Shown piece by piece: positions 16,321-25,590 of a stretch of DNA of 64,000 bases (the stretch's first letter is position 1; every line of letters begins with the position of its first letter). The position numbers and the translations under genes are program-made. The stretch comes from Streptomyces cirratus (GTDB taxonomy: Bacteria; Actinomycetota; Actinomycetes; Streptomycetales; Streptomycetaceae). The stretch covers positions 107,002 through 171,001 of the forward strand of contig NZ_BMVP01000014.1 of NCBI RefSeq assembly GCF_014650775.1, in the 5' to 3' direction. The notes beneath the pieces are model-generated. The model saw only the letters and a list, made by a program, of their open reading frames with translations, had not been told where the DNA came from and made no database searches.

Positions 16321-17766
16321 ATGCCTGCCGAGCCCGCAGAGTCCGCGGTCGAGACCCGCGGACTGGAGCCCGTCCCCGACAGCGAGCGCGCCGGCCGCGT
16401 CCGCGAACTCGTCCCCACCTGGGTCGCCGCCAACATCAGCGTGCTGCTGCTGACCATGGGCGCGGGGCTGGTGATCTTCAACAAGCTGAACATCTGGCAG
16501 GTGCTCGTCGTGGCGCTCGCCGCGCCCGTCGTCTCGTACGGGATGGTCGGGCTGATCTCGATCGCGGGCAAGCGCGGCGGCGCCCCCGGCATGGCGCTCT
16601 CGCGGGCCGTTTTCGGGCAGCGCGGCAACCTCTTCCCCGGCGCGCTGATCTGGGTGGCCCGCTGGGGCTGGGAGACCATCAACGCGGTGAGCGGTGCCTA
16701 CGCCGTCCTGACCGTCCTCGACCTGCTCTTCGGTGTGCGGGCGAACACCCCGCTGATCGTCGTCACGCTGCTGTTCTTCGTCAGCTGCACGTTCGTGGTC
16801 TCGGGGCTCGGCATCAACGCGCTGCGGGTCTGCTCGAAGTGGTCGACGTACCTCTTCGGGGCGTTCAGCGTGCTCGTGCTCGGCTACCTGGTCCTCACGA
16901 CCGAGTGGGCCGCCGTCTTCGACAAGCCGGCCGGCTCCACCGCGATGATGATCGCGGGCATCGGCACGATCGCGGCCGGCGGCATCAGCTGGGTCCCGTC
17001 CGGCCCGGACTTCACCCGCTACCTGCCGCGCACCGCCTCCGCCAAGGGCATGGTCGGCGCGACGATCGGCGGCGCGGGGATCGTCGTCCTGCCCATGGTG
17101 CTGATGGGCGCGGTGATGGCGGTCGGCACCCCCGACCTGGCCAGCGCCGCGGACCCGGTCTCCTTCATCGGTGAGCTGCTGCCGGTCTGGCTGGCGGTCC
17201 CGTACCTGCTCATCGCCCTCGTCGGCATGCTGCTGATCAACTCGATGTCCATGTACTCGGCCGGGTTCACCGCGCAGACCCTCGGCATCAAGGTGCCGCG
17301 TGCCTGGGCCGTCAGCGTCAACGCCGTCATCAGCCTGGTGTTCGGCTTCCTGCTGATGGTGGTCGCGAAGAGCTTCTTCGGCTCGTTCATCTCCTTCCTG
17401 ACCCTGCTGGCCGTGGCCTTCTCCGCGTGGATCGGCGTCTTCGGCGTGGACATGCTCCGGCGCAAGACCTACGACGGCCCCGCGCTGCTGGACACGACGC
17501 CGGGCAGCGCCTACTGGTACCGGGGCGGTTTCGCCTGGCAGGCCATGACGGCCTGGGGCGTGGCGCTGGTGGTGGGCCTGCTGTTCACGAAGGTGGACTG
17601 GTTCGCCGGACCGTTCTGCGACACCTGGGCCGGGCGCAACGGGCTCGGCTGGGTGGTCGGCATCCTCACCTCCGGCGCGCTGTACGCCGTACTGCCGCGC
17701 ACCGCGCCGCTCGAAGACGCGGCCGGGGCGAAGGAGCCGGCGCTCGCCGGAACCCTGTCCAACTGA
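16321..17766 (+). CDS. NCS1-family cytosine/purine permease
   Basis: 481-residue inner-membrane transporter with about 12 hydrophobic segments. The sequence matches the cytosine/purine/hydantoin NCS1 family: VPTWVAANISVLLLTMGAGL in helix 1, the GxxG-rich region SYGMVGLISIAGKRGGAPGM, SRAVFGQRGN, and the pore motif SWVPSGPDFTRYLPR. Substrate cannot be read from sequence; no deaminase or hydantoinase neighbour helps. It is followed 62 nt later by the flavin oxidoreductase gene, so the two may be co-transcribed. ATG 16321 is used; its ribosome-binding site is weak (CCCGGAG). Confidence 0.87.
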   Translation: MPAEPAESAVETRGLEPVPDSERAGRVRELVPTWVAANISVLLLTMGAGLVIFNKLNIWQVLVVALAAPVVSYGMVGLISIAGKRGGAPGMALSRAVFGQRGNLFPGALIWVARWGWETINAVSGAYAVLTVLDLLFGVRANTPLIVVTLLFFVSCTFVVSGLGINALRVCSKWSTYLFGAFSVLVLGYLVLTTEWAAVFDKPAGSTAMMIAGIGTIAAGGISWVPSGPDFTRYLPRTASAKGMVGATIGGAGIVVLPMVLMGAVMAVGTPDLASAADPVSFIGELLPVWLAVPYLLIALVGMLLINSMSMYSAGFTAQTLGIKVPRAWAVSVNAVISLVFGFLLMVVAKSFFGSFISFLTLLAVAFSAWIGVFGVDMLRRKTYDGPALLDTTPGSAYWYRGGFAWQAMTAWGVALVVGLLFTKVDWFAGPFCDTWAGRNGLGWVVGILTSGALYAVLPRTAPLEDAAGAKEPALAGTLSN

Positions 17767-17828
17767 CGCTACGTCAGCTAACGTCCCCCTTCGCCCGCGC
17801 ATCCCACCCGGCGAAGGGGGACTCCGCC

Positions 17829-18815
17829 ATGCCCGTCACCGTGGCCCGGTTCAATCTGGTCGACCCGAACGGCACTCCGGAGAGCCTGCGCGCCCGCTAC
17901 CGCACCGCGCTGGAGATGGCCCGGTACGCGGACGACCGCGGGGTCGACACCATCCAGACCGAGGAGCACCACGGCACCGGCAACAACTGGCTGCCCTCGC
18001 CCTTCGCCTTCGCCGGCGCCGTGTTCGGGGCCACGCGCCGGATCGCCGTCACCGTCTCGGCGATCATCGGGCCGCTCCACGACCCGCTGAAGGTGGCGGA
18101 GGACATCGCCGTCCTCGACCTGCTGGGCGGCGGCCGGCTGGTGACCGTCGCGGGCATCGGCTACCGGCCGCAGGAGTACGAGCAGCACGGGGTGGAGTGG
18201 GGCCGGCGCGGCAAGCTCCAGGACGAGCTACTGGAGACCCTGCTCAAGGCGTGGACCGGCGAGCCCTTCACCTTCCGCGGCCGCACGGTACGGGTCACCC
18301 CGCGGCCGTTCACGCAGCCGCACCCGCTGCTGCTGGTCGGCGGCAGCTCCGAGGCGGCGGCCCGGCGCGCGGCCCGGCTGGGCCTGCCGTTCTTCCCGAG
18401 CGCGCACCTCCCGGAGCTGGAGGCGTACTACCGGGCGAAGCTGGTGGAGTACGGCACGGAGGGCTTTTGCATGATGCCCGCCGCCGAGACCCCGCTGCTG
18501 CACATCGCGCAGGACCCGGACCGCGTCTGGGCCGAGCACGGCGAGTGCTTCCTGCACGAGGCGGCGACGTACGCGTCCTGGCAGTCCGAGGACATCCGCA
18601 GCGCGGTGCGCTCGGCGGCGCGCTCGGTGGCGGAGCTGCGCGAGGAAGGCGTGTACCGGGTGCTGACCCCGGAGCAGGCGGTGGCGTACGCCCGCGGCGC
18701 GGGTGAGGCGGGGAACCTGGTGCTGCACCCGCTGTGCGGCGGGATGCCCGTCGACGAGGGCTGGCGCAGCCTGCAACTGCTGTGCGAACAGGTACTGCCC
18801 CGGCTCAAGGGATGA
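17829..18815 (+). CDS. LLM-class flavin-dependent oxidoreductase
   Basis: 328-residue luciferase-like monooxygenase-family TIM-barrel protein, expected to use reduced FMN or F420. ATG 17829 has a weak G-rich upstream site. Typical segments: TEEHHGTGNNWLPSP (residues 41-55), the strand AVTVSAIIGPLHDPLKVAED, GGGRLVTVAGIGYRP and LLLVGGSSEAAARRAARLG. The substrate is unknown. A fbiD/cofC-like gene for F420 synthesis lies elsewhere in the window, but nothing ties this enzyme to F420 specifically. The 3' end of the coding sequence forms the left arm of the downstream terminator. Confidence 0.87.
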   Translation: MPVTVARFNLVDPNGTPESLRARYRTALEMARYADDRGVDTIQTEEHHGTGNNWLPSPFAFAGAVFGATRRIAVTVSAIIGPLHDPLKVAEDIAVLDLLGGGRLVTVAGIGYRPQEYEQHGVEWGRRGKLQDELLETLLKAWTGEPFTFRGRTVRVTPRPFTQPHPLLLVGGSSEAAARRAARLGLPFFPSAHLPELEAYYRAKLVEYGTEGFCMMPAAETPLLHIAQDPDRVWAEHGECFLHEAATYASWQSEDIRSAVRSAARSVAELREEGVYRVLTPEQAVAYARGAGEAGNLVLHPLCGGMPVDEGWRSLQLLCEQVLPRLKG

Positions 18816-18832
18816 GCCGGGGCAGTACCTGT
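18788..18832. terminator. 20-bp perfect hairpin overlapping the oxidoreductase 3' end
   Basis: 18788-18807 pairs perfectly with 18813-18832 (20 bp, 5-nt loop). The stop codon of the upstream gene lies in the right arm, so the last codons double as a terminator arm. It serves both convergent genes. Confidence 0.85.
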
Positions 18833-18863
18833 GTGAGAGGAGAGGGGGTGGTGGCGGGGATGG

Positions 18864-20297
18864 TTACCCCATCTCCTCCAACGCCTTGCCCTTGGTCTCC
18901 GGCACCCACTTGAGGATGAACGGGATCGAGAGCGCGGCGAAGACCGCGTAGATGACGTACGCCCCGGACAGGCTCCAGTCGGCCAGCGACGGGAACGTGA
19001 CGGTGATGAGCCAGTTGGCGATCCACTGGGCGGAGGCGGCGACACCGAGCGCGGCGGCGCGGATGCGGTTGGGGAACATCTCTCCGAGCAGCACCCAGAC
19101 CACCACGCCCCACGACAGGGCGAAGAAGAGGACGAACGAGTGCGCGGCGACCAGCGCCACCGTGCCCTGGGTGTCGGGCATGGTGATGTTGTCCCCGGTG
19201 CCCTCCTTGAAGGAGAACGCCCACGCGGCGACACCGAGGGAGATCGCCATGCCCACGGAGCCGATCAGGGCGAGCGGCTTGCGGCCGAGCCGGTCCACGA
19301 AGATCATCGCGATCACCGTGCCGATGATGTTGATCATCGAGGTGGTGAAGGAGTAGAGGAACGAGCTGGTGGGGTCGATACCGACGGACTGCCACAGCGC
19401 GGAGCTGTAGTAGAAGATCACGTTGATGCCGACGAGCTGCTGGAAGACGGAGAGGCCGATGCCGATCCAGACGATGGGCAGGAAGCCGAAGCGGCCGCCG
19501 AGCAGGTCCCGGAAGGTGGACTTGTGCTCGGAGCGCATCGCGTGCTCGATCTCGGCGGCCCGCGCGTCGAGGTCGACGCCCGAACCCTCGACCTCCCCCA
19601 GCACCTTCTTGGCCTCGTCGGTACGGCCGACCGAGATCAGGAAGCGCGGGGACTCCGGGATGACGAAGGACATCAGCCCGTAGAGCACGGCGGGGACGAC
19701 CATGACGCCCAGCATCCACTGCCAGGCCTCCAGGCCCCCGATCTCGCCGCGCTGGTCGCCGTTCGCCAGGTTCAGGATGCCCCAGTTGACGAGCTGCGAG
19801 ACGGCGATGCCGGTGACGATGGCCGCCTGCTGGAAGGAGGCCAGCCGGCCGCGGTAGGCGGCCGGGGAGACCTCGGCGATGTAGGCGGGGCCGATGACCG
19901 AGGCCATGCCGATCCCGAAGCCGCCGATGACGCGCCACATGGCGAGGTCCCAGAGGGCGAACGGCAGGGCCGAGCCGATGGCGCTCACGGTGAACAGGGC
20001 GGCGGCGATCTGCATGCAGCGGATACGGCCGATCCGGTCGGCGATGCGGCCGGCGGTGGCGGCGCCGATCGCGCAGCCGATCAGGGCTGCCGCGATCACT
20101 TGCGCGAGGGTCCCGGAGCCGACGTCGAAGCGGTCCCGGATCGCGACGACGGCGCCGTTGATGACCGAGCTGTCGTATCCGAAGAGGAAGCCGCCCATGG
20201 CCGCGGCCGCGGTGATGAAGATGACGTGCCCGAGGTGGTCGGGGTGGGGCGCGCGTCCGCCGCCCGAGGCCGACGCCTGCTCTGTGCTGCTGGTCAA
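18864..20297 (-). CDS. glcP: Glucose permease GlcP (sugar porter, MFS)
   Basis: 477-residue proton-coupled sugar symporter of the major facilitator superfamily with about 12 membrane helices. TTG 20297 is chosen because AGGAG lies 7 nt upstream; no better ATG/GTG exists nearby. Sugar porter signatures: GGFLFGYDSSVINGA in helix 1, GRIADRIGRIRCMQ, the PESPRFLI segment before the central loop, QQLVGINVIFYYS in helix 7, VDRLGRKPLALIG, and the C-terminal WVPETKGK. These match GlcP, the major glucose importer of Streptomyces, closely. Monocistronic, with a recognisable promoter upstream. Confidence 0.9.
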   Translation of the reverse strand: MTSSTEQASASGGGRAPHPDHLGHVIFITAAAAMGGFLFGYDSSVINGAVVAIRDRFDVGSGTLAQVIAAALIGCAIGAATAGRIADRIGRIRCMQIAAALFTVSAIGSALPFALWDLAMWRVIGGFGIGMASVIGPAYIAEVSPAAYRGRLASFQQAAIVTGIAVSQLVNWGILNLANGDQRGEIGGLEAWQWMLGVMVVPAVLYGLMSFVIPESPRFLISVGRTDEAKKVLGEVEGSGVDLDARAAEIEHAMRSEHKSTFRDLLGGRFGFLPIVWIGIGLSVFQQLVGINVIFYYSSALWQSVGIDPTSSFLYSFTTSMINIIGTVIAMIFVDRLGRKPLALIGSVGMAISLGVAAWAFSFKEGTGDNITMPDTQGTVALVAAHSFVLFFALSWGVVVWVLLGEMFPNRIRAAALGVAASAQWIANWLITVTFPSLADWSLSGAYVIYAVFAALSIPFILKWVPETKGKALEEMG

Positions 20298-20403
20298 GGT
20301 CTGCTCCTGCGTGCCCGGCTGCGGTGGCGGGTGGGGGTGGTTTCTTCCAGTGGCGCACAGGTGGGAGACCTGCACCACCCGAAGGGAAAAGGCAGCGGAG
20401 CAG

Positions 20404-20431
20404 AGCTTATGTGTTCAGTATGTGAAGTCAA
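20404..20431 (-). promoter_or_regulatory. Putative glcP promoter
   Basis: On the - strand TTGACT (20431-20426) is followed after 16 bp by TAAGCT (20409-20404), in an AT-rich stretch about 107 nt upstream of the TTG start. The region also contains the inverted pair GTTCAGT/ACTGAAC, a possible operator. Assigned by eye. Confidence 0.45.
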
Positions 20432-20506
20432 TACCTCGGTGGAGTTACCTCAGAGAGAACTGAACTTCACTTCTTGAATGCACAGTGGTCGGGTTCGGGG
20501 TGCTGG

Positions 20507-23500
20507 TCAGCGCAGGCGCTGACTGATGACCTTCGAAACGCCGTCGCCCTGCATCGAGACGCCGTAGAGGGCGTCCGCGATCTCCATCGTCCGCTTCTGG
20601 TGCGTGATGACGATCAGCTGAGAGCTCTCCTGGAGCTCCGCCATGATGCGGATGAGCCGCTGCAGGTTGGTGTCGTCAAGGGCTGCCTCCACTTCGTCCA
20701 TCACGTAGAACGGGCTGGGCCGGGCCTTGAAGATGGAGACCAGCAGGGCTACGGCCGTGAGTGAACGCTCCCCGCCGGAGAGCAGGGAGAGCCGCTTGAC
20801 CTTCTTGCCCGGCGGCCGGGCCTCCACATCCACCCCGGTGGACAGCATGTCGTCCGGATCGGTGAGGACGAGCCTGCCCTCCCCTCCCGGGAACAAACGC
20901 GCGAAGACACCCTCGAACTCCCGGGCCGTGTCCTGGTACGCCTCGGTGAAGACCTGCTCCACCCGCTTGTCGACCTCCTTCACGACTTGAAGGAGGTCGG
21001 CCCGAGTCTTACGGAGGTCCTCCAGCTGCTCGCTGAGGAACTTGTGCCGCTCCTCCAGGGCCGCGAACTCCTCCAGCGCGAGCGGGTTCACCTTCCCGAG
21101 CTGCTGGTACGCGCGCTCGGCCGCCCTGAGGCGCTTCTCCTGGCGGGCGCGGTCGAAGGGGCCGGGTCGGTTGCGGGGGTGCTCCGGGTCCTCGGGGAGC
21201 TCCTCCCCTTCGGCGGGCGGCGACGGCGGGACGGGCTGGTCCGGCCCGTATTCGGCGACCAGTCCGGCCGCCTCGACCCCGAACTCCTCCAGGGCCCGGC
21301 CCTCCACCTGCTCGATCCGCATCCGCTTCTCGGCGCCGAGCACCTCGCCCCGGTGCACGGAGTCGGTGAGCTTGTCCAGCTCCCCCTTGAGGTCGCGGCC
21401 CCGGGCGCGGGCGTCGGCGAGCTCCTGCTCCCGCAAGCCCTTGGCCTGCTCGGCGAGGGAACGCTCCCGCTCGGCCCGGCCGATCGACACCTCCAGGTGC
21501 GCGAGCAGCTGCCGGGCCCCGTCGGCCACCCCCCGGCCGACCTCGGCCTCGTGGCGCAGGCGCCGGCGGCGGTGCTCCGCTCGGGTCCGGGCCTCGCGCT
21601 CGGCGCGGGCGGCGCGGTCGAGCGAGTCGGCACGGCCGGCCAGGCCCTTGACCCTCTCCTCGTGGGTCCTGAGCTGGAGCCGGGCCTCCATCTCGGTCTG
21701 CCGGGCGTTGGCTCCGTCGGCGGCGAGCCGGTCCCGGGCGGAGGTGTCGGGCTCCTCCTCCACCGGCGTCTCCTCGGCGATCGCGAGCCGCTCGGCGCAC
21801 TCCTCGACCTCCAGGCGGGCCTGGTCCAGCGCGTCCTGCGCCCGGGCCGCGGCCGCGGCGCTGCGCTCGGCCTCGCCCGCGGCGCCCTTGGCCTGCCCGG
21901 CCAGCCGGCCGAGCTGCTGCGCGACCTGGGCCCTGGCCTGCTCCCCGGCCCGGCGCCGCTCGGCCAGCTCCTCCACGAGGGCTGCCGCGGCACGGCGCCG
22001 GTCCTGGGCGGCGGCCTGGGCGGCGGCGAATTCCGCGCACGCGGCGTCCAGACGGGTGATTTCGGCGTCGGCCTCGTCCACGGCGGCCTGCACTTCGAGG
22101 AGGCTGGGCGCCCCGGCGGAGCCGCCGTGGGCGATGTGGGCCCCGAGCACGTCCCCGTCGGCGGTCACGGCGACGAGGTCGGGGTGCTCGGCCACCACCG
22201 CCTCGGCCTGCGCCAGGGTCCCGACGACGACGTACCCCCGCAACACCCACCGCACGGCCCCCATCACCGCGGCGTCCCCGTCCACCAGCTCCACGGCGGG
22301 CAACCCCGGGCCGGCCCCCACCGCGGCGGCACCGCACGCAACCTGCGCAGGACCCCCGCCGAAGGCCTCGGCCCGGCCGGGACCGTTGCCCGCGCTCCCG
22401 CCCCGCGCCGCGGCGCCGGCCGGGGAAGCGGCGCCGCCCGAGGGCCCACCGGGGGCGCTGTCCGCGCTGCCGGCCTGCCCGCCGGGCTCCGTCCGGGGGC
22501 CGCCGGGGCCGGGCTTGGGGCCGGCTCCGCCCGGGAACCCACCGGGGACGTCCTCTCCGGTGCTGCGCTGCGGCCCGAACGCGGCCGGGGTCACGCCCTC
22601 GGCGCTGCCCCGGCCGCCACCCTGCGGCCCGCGCTGCGCGGAAGTTCCGCAGGGGGTGGCTCCGTTCGGGGTGGCGGCGGGAGTGGCCGACTGGGGTGGG
22701 ACGGTCGCAGGGGGGCGGGGGGTGATGAGGAGGGTGGCGCGGCCGGCGTCGGCGTCGCGGAGGTGGCGCAGGGCGTCGGCCGCCTCGGCCGGGGAGGCGA
22801 CCGCCAGCGCGTCGGCCGCCGCGCCCAGCGCCGCCGCGACCGCGACTTCGTACCCCGGCGCCACCCGCACCCGTTCGGCTGCCGGCCCCAGCAGCCCGCC
22901 CAGCCGCGCCGCCAGCAGCGCCCCCGTGCCGTCCTTGCGCCGCAGACCCAGCGCCAGCGCGTCCCGCCGCGCCGATACCGCCGCGCGCGAGCGCTCCGCG
23001 CTGGTCAGCGCCTCGCGCGCCCCGGCCAGCGTCGCCTCTGCCTGCTCCAGCCCGGCCCGCGCAGCCTCGTACTCCGCCTGCGCCGACGGCTCGTCCCCGC
23101 CCCCGACCTCCTCCGCCAGCGCCTCGTACTCGGCCTGCGCGGCCTCCGCCCGGCTCCGCGCCTCGTCCCGCGCCGCGATCAACCGGTCGATCTCCGCCTG
23201 CGCCGCACCCGCCCGCGACCGCGCGGCGCCCAGCCGCCCCGTCAGCCGGGCCAGGCCCTCGCGCCGGTCGGCGATGGCCCGCGCCGCGTCCCGCAGCCGC
23301 CGTTCCTCCTCCGCCAGTGCCCGCTCCAGCTCCGCCCGGTGCTCGACGGTGTCCTCCAGCGCCCGCGAGGCCGCCTCCAGCGCCGCCGTCAGCTCCGCCT
23401 CCTGCTCGCGGATCCGCTCGGCCTCCCGTTCCAGCTCCTCGGGATCGCGCCCGCGCCGTTCCTCCTCGGGCGGCGCCGAGGCCGACTTGACCCGCGCCTC

Positions 23501-24421
23501 GGCCAGCGACGCCGTCCCCCGTACCCGCTCGGCGAGCTGGGACAGCTCGTACCAGGTCTGCTGCGCCCGCTGCAGACGCGGCGCGAGGTCCCGCACCGCT
23601 TCCTCCAGCTCGGCCTCGCGCCGCACCGCGCCCGCGAGTTCCCGCTCCGCCGACTCCTTGCGCTCCTTGAGCGCCGCCTCGTCGGCGATCTCCGCTTCCA
23701 GCGCCCCCCGCAGCGTGACCAGGTCGTCGGCGAGCAGCCTCAGCCGCGCGTCCCGCAGGTCGGCCTGGATCACCGCAGCCCGGCGGGCCACCGCCGCCTG
23801 CCGCCCGAGCGGCTTCAACTGGCGGCGCAGCTCGTCGCCGAGGTCCTGCACGCGCGCGAGGTTGGCCTGCATCGCGTCCAGCTTCCGCAGCGCCTTTTCC
23901 TTCCGCTTGCGGTGCTTCAACACCCCGGCCGCCTCCTCGATGAAGGCGCGGCGGCCCATCGGGTCGGCGTGCAGGACGGAGTCCAGCTGGCCCTGTCCGA
24001 CGATGACGTGCATCTCGCGGCCGATGCCGGAGTCGGAGAGCAGCTCCTGGATGTCGAGCAGGCGGCAGGTGTCCCCGTTGATCTGGTACTCGCTGCTGCC
24101 GCCGCGGAACATGATCCGGGTGAGGGTGACCTCGGCGTACTCGATGGGCAGGGCGCCGTCGGAGTTGTCGATCGTGAGGGACACCTCGGCGCGGCCGAGC
24201 GGCGGGCGGCCCGTCGTGCCGGCGAAGATGACGTCCTCCATCTTCCCGCCGCGCAGGGATTTGGCTCCCTGTTCCCCCATGACCCAGGACAGCGCGTCCA
24301 CCACGTTGGACTTACCCGAACCGTTCGGGCCCACGACGCAGGTGATCCCGGGTTCGAACCGCAGGGTGGTGGCGGAGGCGAAGGATTTGAAGCCACGCAG
24401 GGTCAGGGACTTGAGGTGCAC
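20507..24421 (-). CDS. smc: Chromosome segregation ATPase SMC
   Basis: Condensin subunit for chromosome compaction and segregation. 1304 residues from GTG 24421, against about 1190 in most actinobacteria. Walker A GPNGSGKSN (31-39), the QGQLDSVLHADP loop, long coiled coils, hinge (about 510-790), second coiled coil, and the C-terminal ABC signature LSLLSGGERSLTAVALL with Walker B YVMDEVEAALDD. The excess length is a G/P/A-rich insertion of roughly 138 residues inside the hinge (about 568-705, DNA 22307-22720), starting after ATLLI and ending before LPAVELVDGD. Frame and domain order are otherwise intact. No kleisin gene is adjacent. Confidence 0.96.
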   Translation of the reverse strand: MHLKSLTLRGFKSFASATTLRFEPGITCVVGPNGSGKSNVVDALSWVMGEQGAKSLRGGKMEDVIFAGTTGRPPLGRAEVSLTIDNSDGALPIEYAEVTLTRIMFRGGSSEYQINGDTCRLLDIQELLSDSGIGREMHVIVGQGQLDSVLHADPMGRRAFIEEAAGVLKHRKRKEKALRKLDAMQANLARVQDLGDELRRQLKPLGRQAAVARRAAVIQADLRDARLRLLADDLVTLRGALEAEIADEAALKERKESAERELAGAVRREAELEEAVRDLAPRLQRAQQTWYELSQLAERVRGTASLAEARVKSASAPPEEERRGRDPEELEREAERIREQEAELTAALEAASRALEDTVEHRAELERALAEEERRLRDAARAIADRREGLARLTGRLGAARSRAGAAQAEIDRLIAARDEARSRAEAAQAEYEALAEEVGGGDEPSAQAEYEAARAGLEQAEATLAGAREALTSAERSRAAVSARRDALALGLRRKDGTGALLAARLGGLLGPAAERVRVAPGYEVAVAAALGAAADALAVASPAEAADALRHLRDADAGRATLLITPRPPATVPPQSATPAATPNGATPCGTSAQRGPQGGGRGSAEGVTPAAFGPQRSTGEDVPGGFPGGAGPKPGPGGPRTEPGGQAGSADSAPGGPSGGAASPAGAAARGGSAGNGPGRAEAFGGGPAQVACGAAAVGAGPGLPAVELVDGDAAVMGAVRWVLRGYVVVGTLAQAEAVVAEHPDLVAVTADGDVLGAHIAHGGSAGAPSLLEVQAAVDEADAEITRLDAACAEFAAAQAAAQDRRRAAAALVEELAERRRAGEQARAQVAQQLGRLAGQAKGAAGEAERSAAAAARAQDALDQARLEVEECAERLAIAEETPVEEEPDTSARDRLAADGANARQTEMEARLQLRTHEERVKGLAGRADSLDRAARAEREARTRAEHRRRRLRHEAEVGRGVADGARQLLAHLEVSIGRAERERSLAEQAKGLREQELADARARGRDLKGELDKLTDSVHRGEVLGAEKRMRIEQVEGRALEEFGVEAAGLVAEYGPDQPVPPSPPAEGEELPEDPEHPRNRPGPFDRARQEKRLRAAERAYQQLGKVNPLALEEFAALEERHKFLSEQLEDLRKTRADLLQVVKEVDKRVEQVFTEAYQDTAREFEGVFARLFPGGEGRLVLTDPDDMLSTGVDVEARPPGKKVKRLSLLSGGERSLTAVALLVSIFKARPSPFYVMDEVEAALDDTNLQRLIRIMAELQESSQLIVITHQKRTMEIADALYGVSMQGDGVSKVISQRLR

Positions 24422-24650
24422 GCCGCCGGACTCTACCTTTCGCGTTCGGTTTCGCCCTTGAAGGTCCCGGGCAGATCAGACGCTAAAGGAAACGGCCCCC
24501 ATCTGGCCCAATGCCCCCGATCGGCGCACAGGTCACCGGAGGCGAAGGCGCAGAGAAGGGGCGAGGAGGCGGCGGAAAGGAAGAAGGGACGCCGAAGCGT
24601 CCCTTGCAGATCGTGCTGGCTGGAGTCGAGCGTCGACGCGAGAGCGCGGA

Positions 24651-24860
24651 TCAGGTGAGCGCAGGCTCCGCCTGGGATACGTCGAGGGTGTCCAGCAACG
24701 TGTCTCCGTGCTGAGCGGCGGCCGCATTCAGTGCGTCGTTTTCGGACTGGATCCGTCCGAGTTCGGACTCGAGGTCCTGGACGCGCTGCTGAAGCCGTCG
24801 CATCTCGGCGAGGAGTCGCGGGTCAGAACCGCCGACGTAACCGAGAAGCGCCTTTGCCAT
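24651..24860 (-). CDS. Small coiled-coil protein upstream of smc
   Basis: 69-residue protein from ATG 24860, with GGAGG about 9 nt upstream. N-terminal block MAKALLGYVGGSDPRLL, then a leucine-heptad coiled coil (about residues 18-48: EMRRLQQRVQDLESELGRI and onward to QSENDAL), then an acidic tail. It resembles a conserved actinobacterial family of unknown function. The gene lies 229 bp upstream of smc in the same orientation. No catalytic or DNA-binding motif is seen. The coiled coil suggests self-association or docking to a larger coiled-coil protein; a link to SMC is only positional. Confidence 0.75.
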   Translation of the reverse strand: MAKALLGYVGGSDPRLLAEMRRLQQRVQDLESELGRIQSENDALNAAAAQHGDTLLDTLDVSQAEPALT

Positions 24861-25209
24861 GATGGATGGTCCTCCACACTGAGTGACCGACCGAAGCGGT
24901 GTGGGTCGTGAGGGAATCGCACCCGCGGCGGTCCGGCAGCAACTGTCAGTCACTGCGCTTGCTACTGTCAGCGCTGCCGAACAGCTCAGGTGCGCGGGGC
25001 TTCCAGCGTCTCACCAAAAAGTTTGACGGTCAACACGATCACGCCCTGTATCGGCGGGCAGCCCGGGCCTCGCACGGGGCGCGGAGATCATCCTCATCTC
25101 CGAGCCTTCCACGTTTCACCGGGCGCGGCAACGCCTCCGCGAGGAATTCGCAGTTCCGAGGCGGTGCGGACCGCCCGCGGATGCGATCAGCCCATGATCG
25201 GCTGATCGG
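24861..25209. other. Intergenic region between acyP and the small coiled-coil gene
   Basis: 349 bp with no convincing gene. The octamer ACTGTCAG occurs twice, at 24942-24949 and 24964-24971 (22 bp apart), which would place both copies on one DNA face. The rest shows patches of lower GC (AAAAAGTTTGACGG near 25015) consistent with promoter DNA. Confidence 0.4.
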
Positions 25210-25491
25210 TCACCGGATGGCGAACCCGTCGTAGCCACCGCGCGGTGTGCCCCAGATCTCTGTTACTCCGTCCACCCTCCCGGGCGTGTCGCCCGAGCGC
25301 AGCCAGTCCAGCAGCCGGTGGCAATTCTCACGTTGACCCTCGGCCACCACCTGTACTCGGCCGTCGTCCAGGTTCAGCGCGAAGCCGACGACGCCTCCGA
25401 TCTCCAGCGCATTGGCCCTGGTGAACCAGCGGAAGCCCACTCCCTGTACTCGGCCGCGCACCCAGGCGGTCAGCCGGACGTCTTCGTTCAT
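25210..25491 (-). CDS. acyP: Acylphosphatase
   Basis: 93-residue enzyme hydrolysing carboxyl-phosphate bonds. The first signature GRVQGVGFRWFTR contains the catalytic arginine; the second, GFALNLDDGRVQVVAEG, contains the catalytic asparagine. Length and both motifs match the family. ATG 25491. It stands alone, divergent from the secreted CAP-domain gene across 129 bp. Confidence 0.95.
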   Translation of the reverse strand: MNEDVRLTAWVRGRVQGVGFRWFTRANALEIGGVVGFALNLDDGRVQVVAEGQRENCHRLLDWLRSGDTPGRVDGVTEIWGTPRGGYDGFAIR

Positions 25492-25568
25492 GCGTGAACG
25501 CTAACCGGACGATCACTTTCCAGGCACATCACCCCCCTGGGCCCATGGCGTACAGTCGCGCACCAATG

Positions 25569-25590
25569 AACTCACCCATTTGGGGGAGTT
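25569..25590. repeat. 22-bp near-perfect palindrome before the CAP-domain gene
   Basis: AACTCACCCA (25569-25578) and TGGGGGAGTT (25581-25590) are inverted copies with one mismatch around a TT centre. It lies 30 bp before the ATG at 25621, in a good position for an operator in the acyP/CAP divergent region. Confidence 0.4.

Noticed and set aside
20987..24658. Very long open frames on the + strand opposite smc (also 21042-24461)
   Set aside because: They are shadows of the GC-rich smc codons; their translations are compositionally biased (A/G/R/L-rich), carry no family motifs and lack proper starts.
24899..25234. 111-codon + strand frame in the smc-acyP intergenic region
   Set aside because: No ribosome-binding site, basic random-like composition, and it runs into the 3' end of acyP.
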